DNA of 64,000 nt from Gavia stellata (taxonomy: Eukaryota; Chordata; Aves; Gaviiformes; Gaviidae): the NCBI RefSeq assembly GCF_030936135.1, contig NC_082603.1:20054880-20118879 (forward strand), written 5' to 3'. The translations under genes were made by a program, and so were the position numbers. Below the pieces are notes generated by a model. That model saw nothing but the letters and a program-made list of their open reading frames with translations. It searched no databases and was not told the origin of the DNA. This document shows positions 1-12,100 of this stretch, piece by piece (the first letter of the stretch is position 1; each line of letters opens with the position of its first letter).

Positions 1-38
1 CTCCCATTTGTTTGGGGCTGCTAATGTGTTTGGTCTAA

Positions 39-764
<726 letters not shown>

Positions 765-3700
765 GTTTACAGAGTCCTTCCCTTGTAACTGGCAATAATG
801 TTACACACAAGGTAGACGAATCTGTATCCACACTTTTATTGGTTTTATTGACAATCTACTGTACCACTGTGCTACTAACCCTTGTTTACAAATTTTTTGC
901 TTTGTGTATTTTTATTATGTCCTTGCAGATGGTATTTAAGGTGGATGTACTGTTTGTTGGGGGGCATGTAACTAGGAAGTATGTTAGTCCCATGGGCTAG
1001 CAGAAGACAATTACAATGGCTAACCCCTAGCTTTAGTGATTTAACATATCTGTGTGAAAATTTTATGAAAACCAACTAATTCTAAACATTTCAATCACTT
1101 CTATTGTCTTTACACTGTTCCTTTCTCCTGTCTTTTTTCTATTGCTTCCTTGCTCTGCATCTTTTTTTCCTTCCTCGGTCCCCTTTACTTTCAGTAATGC
1201 AAGGTATTGGGGGGGACTGAAGAAAACTCAATGGGCTTATGAACTCGATATCTTGTGTGGTAGGGAAGCTTTCTGGACAGTAGCTGGAACAGTGGGCAAT
1301 GGACTGTGCTCACTGTCTCGGCCATATCACGTTGCTGCTGCTGGGCAGAGTTGTGGCTGGAATCAGTTTCAGACACCAGATAGCAACTTCGGAAAAAGCG
1401 TCCTCCGACGGGAGTGTTCAAGGGCAATGTCTGCCTGGGAAACTTGAATGACAAAAAAAGAGAGAGTAGTGCAGCCACACAAGATACATCCTGCAAGTTC
1501 AGGTCCCAGTTTGCTGCTAATGTCTTGACTTCCAATTTGGTGAGAATGGAAGAAGAGTTTTTAAAAAGGCCAGATCCCAGGGAGCACCCGGACCACAAAA
1601 ATGAAAGACTGAGATGCTTTTGGAAAAGTTAAACCTACAAAAGTAATCTAAAATACGGGGGCTTTTAATTCCCTTTCTTTCCTGTTTTTTTATTTATTTC
1701 TGTCTCTCCTTTCTGTTTTCTCCTCTTTTGGAGGCCACTTACTAGCAAAATTCAAAACAAAAGGGTGATAGAAGGAGTTGAAGGACAGCTATTCCTGAAT
1801 CGTGCTCATGAATAAGGGAAGCTATTTTTTCCTGTAAGATTGGCATTTGTATTTTATCTGCCCTTGGAGCAGTTTTCCTTGGAACAATAACCATCTTATT
1901 CTTTTAATTGCATGAATATTTACTGTGGTATTCAGTTAAAACAAATATAATTTTTGTAGCAAATTCCACAACATGTTTACCCACTGAGTCATACTTTTTT
2001 TTCACCACAGTAAAGTGAAGCATACCCCATTGTATTCACATGCTTCTTGTTAAATCATTTGTAAACTAAGGATGGAGAAATTCCCAAACAGAGGCAGTAG
2101 TGGGAACTCTCCAGACACTGACAAATAGTCTGAACATGTTATCAACTTCCTAGACACCTCGTCCACCTTTCCTGAACCAGTTGTGGTGTGTTGCTAAGGT
2201 ACAGTAGGAAGCAAGCAGAGGGGGCTCAGGAAAGCAAACAGTATTAACCGAGCGCACACTTGGATATCCTTTGGCAACCTGTGTGCTTTTTTGTGCAGTT
2301 ATAAGGGAGGAAACACAAGTACTCATATCCGTAGGTACTCCTCAGCATATCTCTCACTTCATCTCGGCGGCTAATGAGGAGGAAACCTCCTGGCAGCTGC
2401 CAGAATACATCTGATGCTTTGTGGGCACACTGTGTGTTGTGATGACATGAGGTATCATGAGGGAGAGAGCAATGACGAGCAAATATAATGTATGTGAAAA
2501 GAGAGCATGTCCCAAAGGAAGTATTTAGCCAGCCAAACAGCAAGTGCTGTTTTTATGGCTCTGTGCTGTCCCAAAGGGTTCTCCTAATGTTTCCCCTTTG
2601 TCTCCTCCATTCCCATGCTCCATCATTTAAGCCTGACTCAGGTGATCAGGCTCTAAGGATATAAACATTGCAGTGGGGAATCTCTTTTTCTACCTTCCCT
2701 TGGTGCTTTTTAAATATCTGATAAAGCATCTTGCATTTTAAAATGATTTGACATTAAACAAAGATGTTGTGCCAAAAAGTGACCCTGTAGTATTTAACTG
2801 TGACCTTCTGGAGGCAAGCTGTACTCTGCTAAAAACCTATGCAGCCGTGGGAGCTGTCATACAAAGCTGGTACAGAATCCCCCTGACCAGTCCGTGTACC
2901 TCCTGGGGCCTGGCCCCCATCCATGTCCTTCAGTCCCTCTTCCCTCCTGTTGCTAGGGAGCCAGAGCATCCAGCTACACTGGGACAGCGTTAGGCTGTGG
3001 CATTTCTATTCAATTTCTCTCTCAAACTTTCTGTTGTGTTTTTTTTTCTTCTACCCTCTCACAACTTTCACCTGTCTCTCTCTTCCTCATACTTTTGTTT
3101 CTAGTTTATGGCATGATGAGCACTTTTCTCTTTTAACCCCAAGTGATTTTTGCCTTCTGTTGCCTCAGTTCTCCTACCTGAGTCGTCTTTTTCTGTACTC
3201 CTCCCTCTTCGCTGTTCACCCCAAAGTACCCCAACCCATGGTGGACTATCTCCCTCACTCCCTCCTTGAGTAGGTGCCAGGAGGGAGGAGAAACTGAGGG
3301 GTCCACTTTGGCTCTCAGCAACTTCTTTTGAGCTGGAAGGATGACTGTCAACAGAAGCTATCGATCCGAAGAATGACAAGGGTGACTCCTCTTCTTTAGG
3401 ATTACTCCAGAAAAGAGAAACATTTGTGGTGAACACTGTTGATATCTTGTGTCCCAGAAAGCGATAGAATAGTGACAATGAATTCCCCTGGCTCCCCAAG
3501 GGAGGGAGAGGGGGAGTCTTGATCTCAGAGCTGAGAAACAATCTGCGTTGACAGAGAGGTTGGTCTTTCATCTGTTGCCATTTACATTTCCTTGCCTTCA
3601 AGGCTGCATTTTGATGTACAGAAAGAGCAAGGGAGTGGCTGAGGGACGTGAATTCCCTCAGGTGATGATTTTGGGTTGTATTCAAACTGTCTAACTTGAG

Positions 3701-5260
3701 GCACAGAATTTAGGTGCTCTGAATCACACCTCCTTACTCTTTGTTGGTCTCAGTAGGTATCATAGCCTCGTAACATAGATGCTGTAAATTACATCTTAGC
3801 CTGATGCCAAAAGTTACCTAAGCTGGTTAGTGGGATTTCCCTCATCTCTCCGCTTTTAGCATTAGTCTTTATTCTGGCATTATAAAGCAAAAACATTAAA
3901 AGTACTTCAGTTTGTGCATTTGCAGTATGGTACTAAGAACTAAAATCATACCAAATGCTTCTTGTTCTTGCTGTTTGCTAATTTTTCTGTTGCCCAAATG
4001 AAGAATTCAGTTGTGAGGACATTTCTGCTGTGATACATATGCATCTAATGGCCATCCTGTACATCTTGTTACCGGAACATTTCTCAGATGCCTGATATAA
4101 ATCATCATCCTTGATTAATATAAATAATAAAATAAAATCCCAAACCAAAAAAGGAGATGAGACACTGAAGACTAATAGCTTCCCACATAAAACACTTGAT
4201 AACAATTGTCGGGCTATATGACATAGCAGGCCAGTGCAGAAGTTCTTGTGATTAATAGTTCAGCAATGGGGCTTGAATTACTCATCAAAGTTTTTTTTTT
4301 CCTTTGAGCAATCAGTTTAGCTCAGTTCAAATGAAGGAGCTGCAATGTGCATTATAGATCTTTCACGGATGTTATCTTTGCTAGGAGTTTAGGGAGAGCT
4401 GTGATTTGTGGATTTCTTTCTTCACCAGAATGTGAATACAGTGTCTCTCTCTGCAATGAAAATGTGAATGCATACTGTACCTTATAAGATAAACTTGAAT
4501 CCTTCTATTTCTGCATTTTTGTCTTTTCCACGCTAATATACTCCTTTTCGGTCTTAAATAGATGCCACTGTATGAAGCTATGCTCTGATTTTTTTGGTGA
4601 TTTCCATGTGATAGGTACGGAGCTCACAGGCAACACTATGTCCAGTTTTAAAAATAAGGAATCAGTGCACAGAATGCTGTTTGTTCACAGCCAATTGGGG
4701 ATGAAATATGGAAAAAAAAAGTGTTTCTGATTTCATTCAGCTTCTTATCCATTATATCAATGAAGTCAGAGCCAAATCACTTTGATAGAAAACTTCAGCA
4801 TTCACATGGAACCATTTGGGGAAAATAATTTACTATTTAAGATTCTCTATTTTTGCTTTTATCAATAAGGAAGCTGAAAAGATGAGACTGCTTAAAGAAT
4901 GGTATTTGTTAAGTGATTGTGAACAAAGTATCATTGGACCTCATGTATTTTCAGAAAAGTTTTAACTGGACGTATGATGTAACTTGCATAGAGTTGCATG
5001 TGAATCGTGTTAGTCACTGGTTTACATTGTATTGTTCTGCAGTGCACAAATATGACTACTGAACACAGAAGTGTTACATTTCATTAAACTTAAAATCTTG
5101 TTGCAGTATATAGTTCCCCACTTTTTGTGCCAAAAACATCAATACATTCCATAATCTGTTCTAATAGAGGTTTGCACTTTGATTTTTTTTTTTTTGGTGA
5201 CTCTTGCAGTTTCAATACTATATATCCCCATCACAAAGGAATAAAGCGTCAGTTGTACTG
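765..5260 (+). other. DDAH1: DDAH1 3' UTR (probable extent)
   Basis: AT-rich sequence without coding similarity runs from the DDAH1 stop to a good poly(A) signal near 5240. A UTR of about 4.5 kb is long but fits the long 3' UTR known for this gene. Earlier AATAAA-like hexamers around 4126-4136 could give a shorter form. An antisense open frame at 3101-3685 is Ser/Pro-rich and looks fortuitous. The 3' limit is inferred. Confidence 0.55.
5240..5245 (+). terminator. DDAH1: candidate DDAH1 poly(A) signal
   Basis: AATAAA is followed within 40 nt by GU-rich sequence (TTGTACTGTGCACTGTGTAG), the usual arrangement of a cleavage site. Another AATAAA lies near 5362, so the true end may be slightly later. 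Confidence 0.5.
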
Positions 5261-8190
5261 TGCACTGTGTAGTTTTTGCCTCTTGTTTTGAAACTGAAAG
5301 CATATGCATTTAATACTGCTTCATGCCATCTTTTTCTTTGGAAGCTTGTTACATACCTAGAAATAAAGCCAATTATAGACACTAGTGCTAAAACCTTTAA
5401 GCCTGTTAGAACAAATCTTGACTCTTTAAAAACAAATCATGATTTTAGACTCTACATTTAAGAATAATGTATAGAGAGGGGATATTGCCTATGTGTTCTA
5501 GATATAATGGTTGTGACTAAATTTTATTATTGTCCAAGATAACTAAACAGATGTCACTGTAGCACAGTATTTTCTCTGTAGTTCCTGTATTTACTATAAG
5601 TTATACAAGGTGAAATTACAAAGGTTTAGTGGCATGACCATTACGGTTAAATTATTCACATAGGATGTCAAGAGAGGTGACTACATTTCAGACATTGCTT
5701 TGTGGTAACATGACAAGTGGTCGCATGTTTTATGTCTAAATACTACTTGTTGTGTGCTACAAATAGTGCATGTGGGATTAATCTCTGCTTCTACCCTTGT
5801 GCTCTAAGGTACATATCTAGGTTATGATACTAGGAATAACGATCTCGGGAGACAATGCAGTTACTCCAGGCTTCATGGACATGTGTGTAAGTGCTCATGG
5901 GCCTTCAGTGCCACCTCGTGGCAATCCAAGATTCGACTGTTCAAGGCCTCAATACTGTTGCTTCAACTTTTTCAGAAACCCGACATAAATTAACAATACT
6001 GTAGCAAAAGAATTACATCACTTCCAAACTGTACAGCTTTGCTAGTAACAGGACTTTTAAACAAACCATAATTTAATACTCTTCTTGCCAGAGAAGCAGG
6101 GACAAGGAAAGATTTCATTAGGGCTGATCCAAATACAGCCTTTGTACTAATTTAACTATACAGGTTAAAAGTATGATTTTTATACTAATATATTTGAATC
6201 AGTGCTACATCTAATGTGGATACATTTAGCTTGGTGAAATTAAATACAGTAAACTACAGCATTTTCATGCATCTTTGTGTACCCATATCTGCAGGGGAGA
6301 GTTGGTACCAATTTACTTGAATTTGTTTCTAAATGGCAATAATTAAAAATAATAAAAGCTATACAAGCCACTCCTACTTGCCACACTAAGAAGCTCCTCA
6401 CAGAATATCAAAACCTTCAAAAGCAAAAGCATAATAGACGTTTAAAAAGGAGTGTCCTTTGCAAAATTTAGCTGTAGAATTATTACTTCAGCAAGTAAAG
6501 ACTTCTGCACTTGGGTGTACGAATTTGCTCTCCACTGTTAAGTACATCCTGCTGAAAAAGTATCAGCCACAGTCTCCTGCATCATAAAGTCCACACATTC
6601 TGATGCTCTCGGCAACCTCACCCCCAAAAATTCATGAGCTGTAGGTTGATTGCTGTGGGTTTGTAGTTGAAAACTTGCCATTGGCAACTCCACTCAGTTT
6701 GGGCAAGGCCCTCAATCTCTATCTGTAACTGAATTAAACTCTCTTTGCCTTCTCTCTGCCTGGCAGCTTTACTTCTCCTCCCTAGGGAATTGTGAGTGCA
6801 TTCTAGATGGATGTTACATATGTACATACTCATAAAACCAATGCAGTGTCCAAAATCTTCCCAGCTCCCTTGAAAGAAATTATCTCCAACTCACTCCTCG
6901 TTGAGGCTCCCTTCTTAATATTGAACTGATGCTAACCTGAAATGAATTTCATGCTGAGAGTAGTCTTCGTCCAGCTGCCTGGACCATTAAATCCTGGACC
7001 ATTAAATCCTGTTAGGGTTTATCAGCATTAAGTCTGCTAAAATGTATTCTATACTTGTATTCTCTAACCACATGCTCTTTTCCTGATTGCTGAAGTTAAT
7101 TAATTTTGGTTTCTCTCATGCGTGGCTCAGGAATCCAGAAGCATAACCCTCCAGACATCGCGTGGCTTTGAACTGCACCTCTCACTGAGCAAGGTTATTA
7201 ACAAATACTCTAAATCCAGCTATTTTTATCAGCAGCATTGTATAGAGCCAGCAAAGTCTTCAGCAGAATTCACCTTGAAGAGGAGAAGCTGGAGGGCACG
7301 TGGTTTAACGAACAAGGATAGGAGTTGGGAGCTGGGAAGATGCCTGGCTCTGTCTCAGAAGCACCACAATGAGCTCACTGGAAGCATCAGAGAATCTGAA
7401 ACCTTTCCATGCATTTGGGTGCCTAGCACAGATTAGGGATGATCAATATAGGCACTTGGACTTGAAAAAAATGGGCTGCCCTGCAGCCCTCTGAGCAGGA
7501 AAACAGGAGATAAATAGTCCTTTGCCTTGTATTTCAGATGTTTAATCCAGAGATACACAGACAGCTTTGAGAAATTCAAATGCACTACAGCAAACAAAGG
7601 CTTCTTGAGGTGGGAATAACACCACAGAAGGATTTGAGTTGTGAGCAGATGTGTGCTGCCAAATTACCAGTGATGAGGGCTGGGCAGTGAGGGCAAGTCT
7701 GAAGAAGTTTTCACTGGGCAGAAGTGTCCTTCACAGCAGCAGCAGGGAGCAGGTTGTTTTCTGGCAACCAGTTTGGGGACTGACTGTGATTTTAACACCT
7801 AGGTCTACAGAAATCAGCCCTGTCACCAGGTAAGAACAGTGACTAGTCCTTTATTTTTTAAATGTTCTGGGCAGGACCTTTGCTATCCAATGGGTTTATT
7901 GGGAATGCGAGCACCGTAAAATAGGTACCATTGCAGTTAATATTTGAAGCACGATTGCATTAACAAGCCATATCAAGCAAAAGGACTTTGCAAAATGTAG
8001 AAGTGGTACTTCTGCCTTACTGACAGCAAAACCCAGTATTGCTTGCTTCTACTTCTGTACGCTTTCATGTTTAATTGCTGGAGACGGAAGTTTTCAAGAC
8101 TGCGGCAATAACCTGAGTTTTACCTTTGACAGCTGAAAAAATACCTATTAATTACGTTTTGTCTCCCGTCCTCCGTCTGTAAGAGTTTGC
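5261..8190. other. DDAH1-BCL10 intergenic region
   Basis: AT-rich, with only short unconvincing open frames. The single structure noted is a small direct repeat at 6978-7010. No RNA gene or dated repeat recognised; the first part could still be DDAH1 3' UTR. Confidence 0.6.
6978..7010. repeat. 2.2 copies of a 15-bp tandem repeat
   Basis: The unit CCTGGACCATTAAAT occurs twice head to tail (6978-6992, 6993-7007) and a third copy starts. The copies are identical, so the duplication is recent. Confidence 0.9.
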
Positions 8191-8776
8191 TCCTGCGCCG
8201 GGCAGGGCCGGGACCGGCAGCAGCACCCCCCGGTGGGGAGCCCGAGGGCGTGGGGCTGCCCGGCCTCCGGGGGGGTACGGCGGGAGTACTGACCGCGCCC
8301 CTGCGCGCAGCTCGGCTGGTCCTCAGACGCGCAGCAGCCTGGAAGGCAGCCCTGTACCGCAGTGGGTTGTCGCCGCTGGCCGTCCCTGACATCTGCTGTA
8401 AATCCCCAAGTCCTCCTCGATCATTTACCTGAAAAACGCTGTAAAGAGCACGTCATCACGCAGATAAACCGCAGCCTTTCAGTGCGGCGCGGCTGAACGC
8501 TGGTAACCCCGGGAGCCACCGGCCTGAGGCACCCGCACCCCCTCATCATCTCCAAACACCTGTTTTAACGGAGGGGGCGTTAGAACGCCCTGGGGACGCA
8601 GCTGCAAGCTGCACACACAGACGACTGCCACAGCGCGGTGACAGCTTCGGAGAAGGGCAGGGTTTAAGCGCGAAGGGACCCGCTCCCTGCGCCAGGCCCC
8701 GCGGTTGGTCGCTCCCTGCGCCGCCGACGGCCGCGGGCTCGGCCCGCGGGAAGGAAGCCCTTGCCCAGGGTGGCTC

Positions 8777-8796
8777 TGCGGTGCGGTGCGGTGCGG
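8777..8796. repeat. TGCGG pentamer, four tandem copies
   Basis: Four perfect TGCGG units sit about 300 bp upstream of the BCL10 start codon, inside the CpG island; length variation between individuals would be expected. Confidence 0.9.
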
Positions 8797-8877
8797 CCCG
8801 GCCCGTCCGCCTCAGGCGAAGGCGGGGAGGCCGGCGCGGCCCCGCTCAGCTCAAGCTCCCGGCAGAGCAAGACCGCC

Positions 8878-8905
8878 GCGACACGGGTGCGGCGACACGG
8901 GTGCG
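8878..8905. repeat. 14-bp tandem duplication in the BCL10 promoter
   Basis: GCGACACGGGTGCG occurs twice head to tail without mismatch, about 190 bp upstream of the BCL10 ATG. Confidence 0.9.
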
Positions 8906-9060
8906 ACGCCCCTCCGCGCACGCGCCGGTGGGCGGTGCCACCGCGGGGGCGGAGTGCCTTTCCTGAGGGCGCATTGGTGGGTGGGCGCGCACGGGGCGGG
9001 GTCGGGCAGGCGTGGGCGGGGCCCCGGCCGGAAGCGCTGCCCTGAGCGGTTTTCCCCCAG
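8900..9060 (+). promoter_or_regulatory. BCL10: proximal BCL10 promoter (TATA-less)
   Basis: Sites readable by eye: an NRF1-like CGCGCACGCGC at 8915-8925, an inverted CCAAT box (ATTGG) at 8973-8977, and Sp1-type GC boxes at 8993-9001 and 9014-9021. This is the usual make-up of a broadly active CpG-island promoter without TATA. The start site is not determined; it probably lies shortly before the ATG at 9092. Confidence 0.6.
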
Positions 9061-9091
9061 CGGCGGCGGCAGCGGCGGAGGGTTTTCCGCA

Positions 9092-9187
9092 ATGGAAGAC
9101 CCGGGCCCGGGGTCGGAGTCGGGGTCGGGCTCGGGGGCTGCGGGGCGGCTGCTAACGGAGGACGAGATGGCCGAGGTGAAGAAGGAT
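9092..9187 (+). CDS. BCL10: BCL10 coding exon 1
   Basis: 32 codons from ATG to the Asp of VKKD, then donor GTAAGT. It encodes the Gly/Ser/Pro-rich leader and the first CARD residues. Bases around the ATG (CGCAATGG) give a moderate initiation context with G at +4. Confidence 0.93.
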
Positions 9188-12100
9188 GTAAGTGGGGGGG
9201 CCGGGCCGAGAGGCCGGAGTGGCCGGGGCGCGGAGCGGCGGGGCGGGGCGGGGCTAGGGCCCGGGCGGGGGAAGCGGAAGCCCTGTCAGAGCGGGCGTCC
9301 GAGGGGGGAGGCCGGCGCGGGGGCGGTGGGCCGCCGGCGGCCGCCGGGCCGGGCCCCTGCCGCGTCGCCCGGAATTCCCCGCCGCCCTGGCGGAGGCAGC
9401 CCGCGGGGGCGGCAGGTCGCCGTGCGGCGCGGCAAGGCGGGGGCGGCGGGCCCGGCCCTGGGCTCCGCGGCGCCGGGCTGGGGCCCCGGGCCGCCGTGCC
9501 CGCAGCTCGCCGGGAGCGGCAGCCCGCGGCTCTGGCCTCCGGGGGGCTTCCCGGCATAAGGCTGATAACGGCTTGCAAAAACTTAACCCTGCGGCCTGAA
9601 GGTTCCATTTTCCTTTGTTTTCCTCTAAGCGGTCTACTCCTTTGCGGCGTGTTAAGGGCAGAGTAGCAAGGGGCTGGTTTTCCTGGGGTCTCTGTGTGCC
9701 ACCGGAGGCACAGGAGACAGAGGAGAAGTGATGAGTAGTTGATATGGTGTCCAAAGGTTAGCTGCAAGTATAGATGCTTCTCTCGGTGTTAACAAGATTC
9801 TCTCCTATAAAGCATGAATATTTGAATTAAATATTGATATCTCTGCTAGATTGGGAAGCAAGCAATGTGCTAACCAACCTCAACAAGTGATTGGTTAATT
9901 TAAAAAAAAAATTAAAAAATCACGGTTTATCAGTTATTTATTGACCATCCATGTTTCTGTTTGTAATTTACAGTGTCTTATGTTTGGCTTGTTTGGGGGT
10001 TTTATGTTCCTTTAAAGTACAATAAAGAATGTTTGGAGTTTGGTCTTGGTTTCTTAGTAGGCTTATGCATACATAATTTTCTTTATATGCTTTGTCATAG
10101 TTTTGTGAGGCATGTTTTTCAAGTTGTTACTTGCTTCTGTGGAACCACAGGGTAATACTGCAATAGTCAGCATCCGGTAGTTACACCAAAAAATATAAGA
10201 ACGACTTAAATCAGACTATATATATAACATGATATATATGTTAGTCTGTATCAGTGACTGAATTCACTGGTGCATCTCACAGAAGTGCATGTATGTCGCT
10301 CCAGCTGTTAATCTTACAGGGTCTCCCATAGTAGTTGGAGGACTTGATGGAAACCTAATAAGTAAAAGAGATAAGATTAGTTCTATCATCAAAATACAAT
10401 CCAATAAATCTGACTTTAGAGCTGCTTCTCTCAGATTTTAAATGTTGCATCTTCATGATACAAAGTGCTGGTTCAGTGTAAACGCACTTAGCTGTTTCAA
10501 AGCTGTTCAAGTAACTTTGATAGGATCACTTCAAATAGAAATGCTGCATTACCAGAAGTTGTGTGTATATTATGTGACAGCATACCTCAGAAGCCTAACT
10601 TGTGAGGATAACTTGGCCTGGGTAAGCTTGGCTTGAGGAGGAATTATAAAGGTTGGAGTCTTACATTTGAGAGCTGGGAAGGAGGCAGTGAGCCATACAA
10701 AATAATCGATACAGAGCAAAGTGTATTTAAAGCTTCTGTTCTAATGTGTTTTCTCTTTCTGTCCCTCATAAACTAACTTATGAGGACACTGCGGAGGGGA
10801 ATTCAGAACTGACATACTTCACACAGTGAAAGACTCATTTCAGGAAGATGTTAGTCAAAACACAATAGTCTTTCTATTCAGTAACAACTCACTCTATTCT
10901 TTTAATGCTGAAACATTGACTGACTTATGTTCAGAGTTTGTTGATTGATCCTTCTGGTGGTAGGGTGAGATTTCCATAAGAACTGAAGAAATCTGTATTG
11001 CCTGCTACATTCGTAACCATGCAGGAATGGGCTTGTTGCAGTTGGACACTTGAGATGCATTCCAGAGCCACCTAAATTGATATAAGCTGTACTGTTGCAC
11101 TTTTCTGCTCTTATCATAGTTGTTTTGCCACTGCCAGTGCCAATGTGACTGCACATTAAACTGGATTGGGTAGTTAATCTGGCTGGGGGGGGAAGCACCA
11201 ATTCAGTTTCTTGACTAGGTCTTCTTATCTACCAGTACAAGGGAAAGGGAAGGGGCATGAAGTTGCCATGCGGGGTGGGGGGGTGTTCCTTGCACTTAAA
11301 TTGGCCACCATGGAGCTGCACCCTTACATTTTCGGTTTTACGCTGTATTCGATCTAGTGGTGATAGTCTACTGCCAAAACCCTTCCTTTATCTTCCATGC
11401 ATGCTCATCTGATGTTTTCTTTAACAACTGTGCAAACACGGGCTGCTTATTGATAGCTTAGTATTTGTTGGATCCTAAAGAGAAACTAGAAGAACACATT
11501 TATCTTCTGCTATACTTAGTGGAGCAGTCCAGGAAGTTTTTTCTTTAAGAGTTATTGGTGCTTCCCCTAGCACCAGTATGCCAGACAGTACTTTGCTGTT
11601 TGAAATAATCTGTCTTAAAGTGTGTCTTTATATCTGGCTTTTCCTCTGCTTCTATTTACTGAGCTAGTAAATGGCTGTAAGGCAAACAGTCATTTTCAAA
11701 TTTTGTTTTTAGAATGCTGCTGTTATGGAATCTAATCTCAAACAGCAGGAGGATATTTGAAAACTTTCTTCAGGAAAGAAGTTTTGATTCTTTCCACCTC
11801 TTCACATGTAAAGGTGCTTTTATATCTGTCTCTCAAATCTTTTTTTTTTTCTTTGAATCAAATGAGACTTGGGGGGGATGTTAGTTTTTTTGCATCAGTA
11901 ATATTCAGCTAGTGGGTATCTGACTACTTGTGTAATTCTGTAGTGAAAAACGTTGGCAGGAGAAACTGCCGATTTTGTAGTATTACATAAAAGGAGAGCT
12001 TGTTTTTCAAGCACAGAGATGTCATTTGTGACTCTCATCTTCATAGAGTAGTGGATACTGAAACCAGAGAGTTGTGAACACATGCATTAATTCTGTTTCG

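Larger units (their letters stand above)
8191..9560. promoter_or_regulatory. BCL10: CpG island over the BCL10 promoter and exon 1
   Basis: An abrupt change from AT-rich flanks to very GC-rich, CpG-dense sequence covers the 5' end and first intron of BCL10. Long open frames on both strands here (for example 8664-9767 minus) are by-products of the scarcity of stop codons in GC-rich DNA. Confidence 0.85.

Noticed and set aside
3101-3685. 194-codon open frame on the minus strand within the DDAH1 3' UTR
   Set aside because: Ser/Pro/Lys-rich, matches no family I know, and lies antisense in a UTR. A pyrimidine-biased stretch (3000-3280) explains the lack of stops.
8664-9767. 367-codon minus-strand open frame over BCL10 exon 1
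   Set aside because: Pro/Arg/Ala-rich translation of CpG island antisense; GC-rich DNA has few stop codons. No domain.
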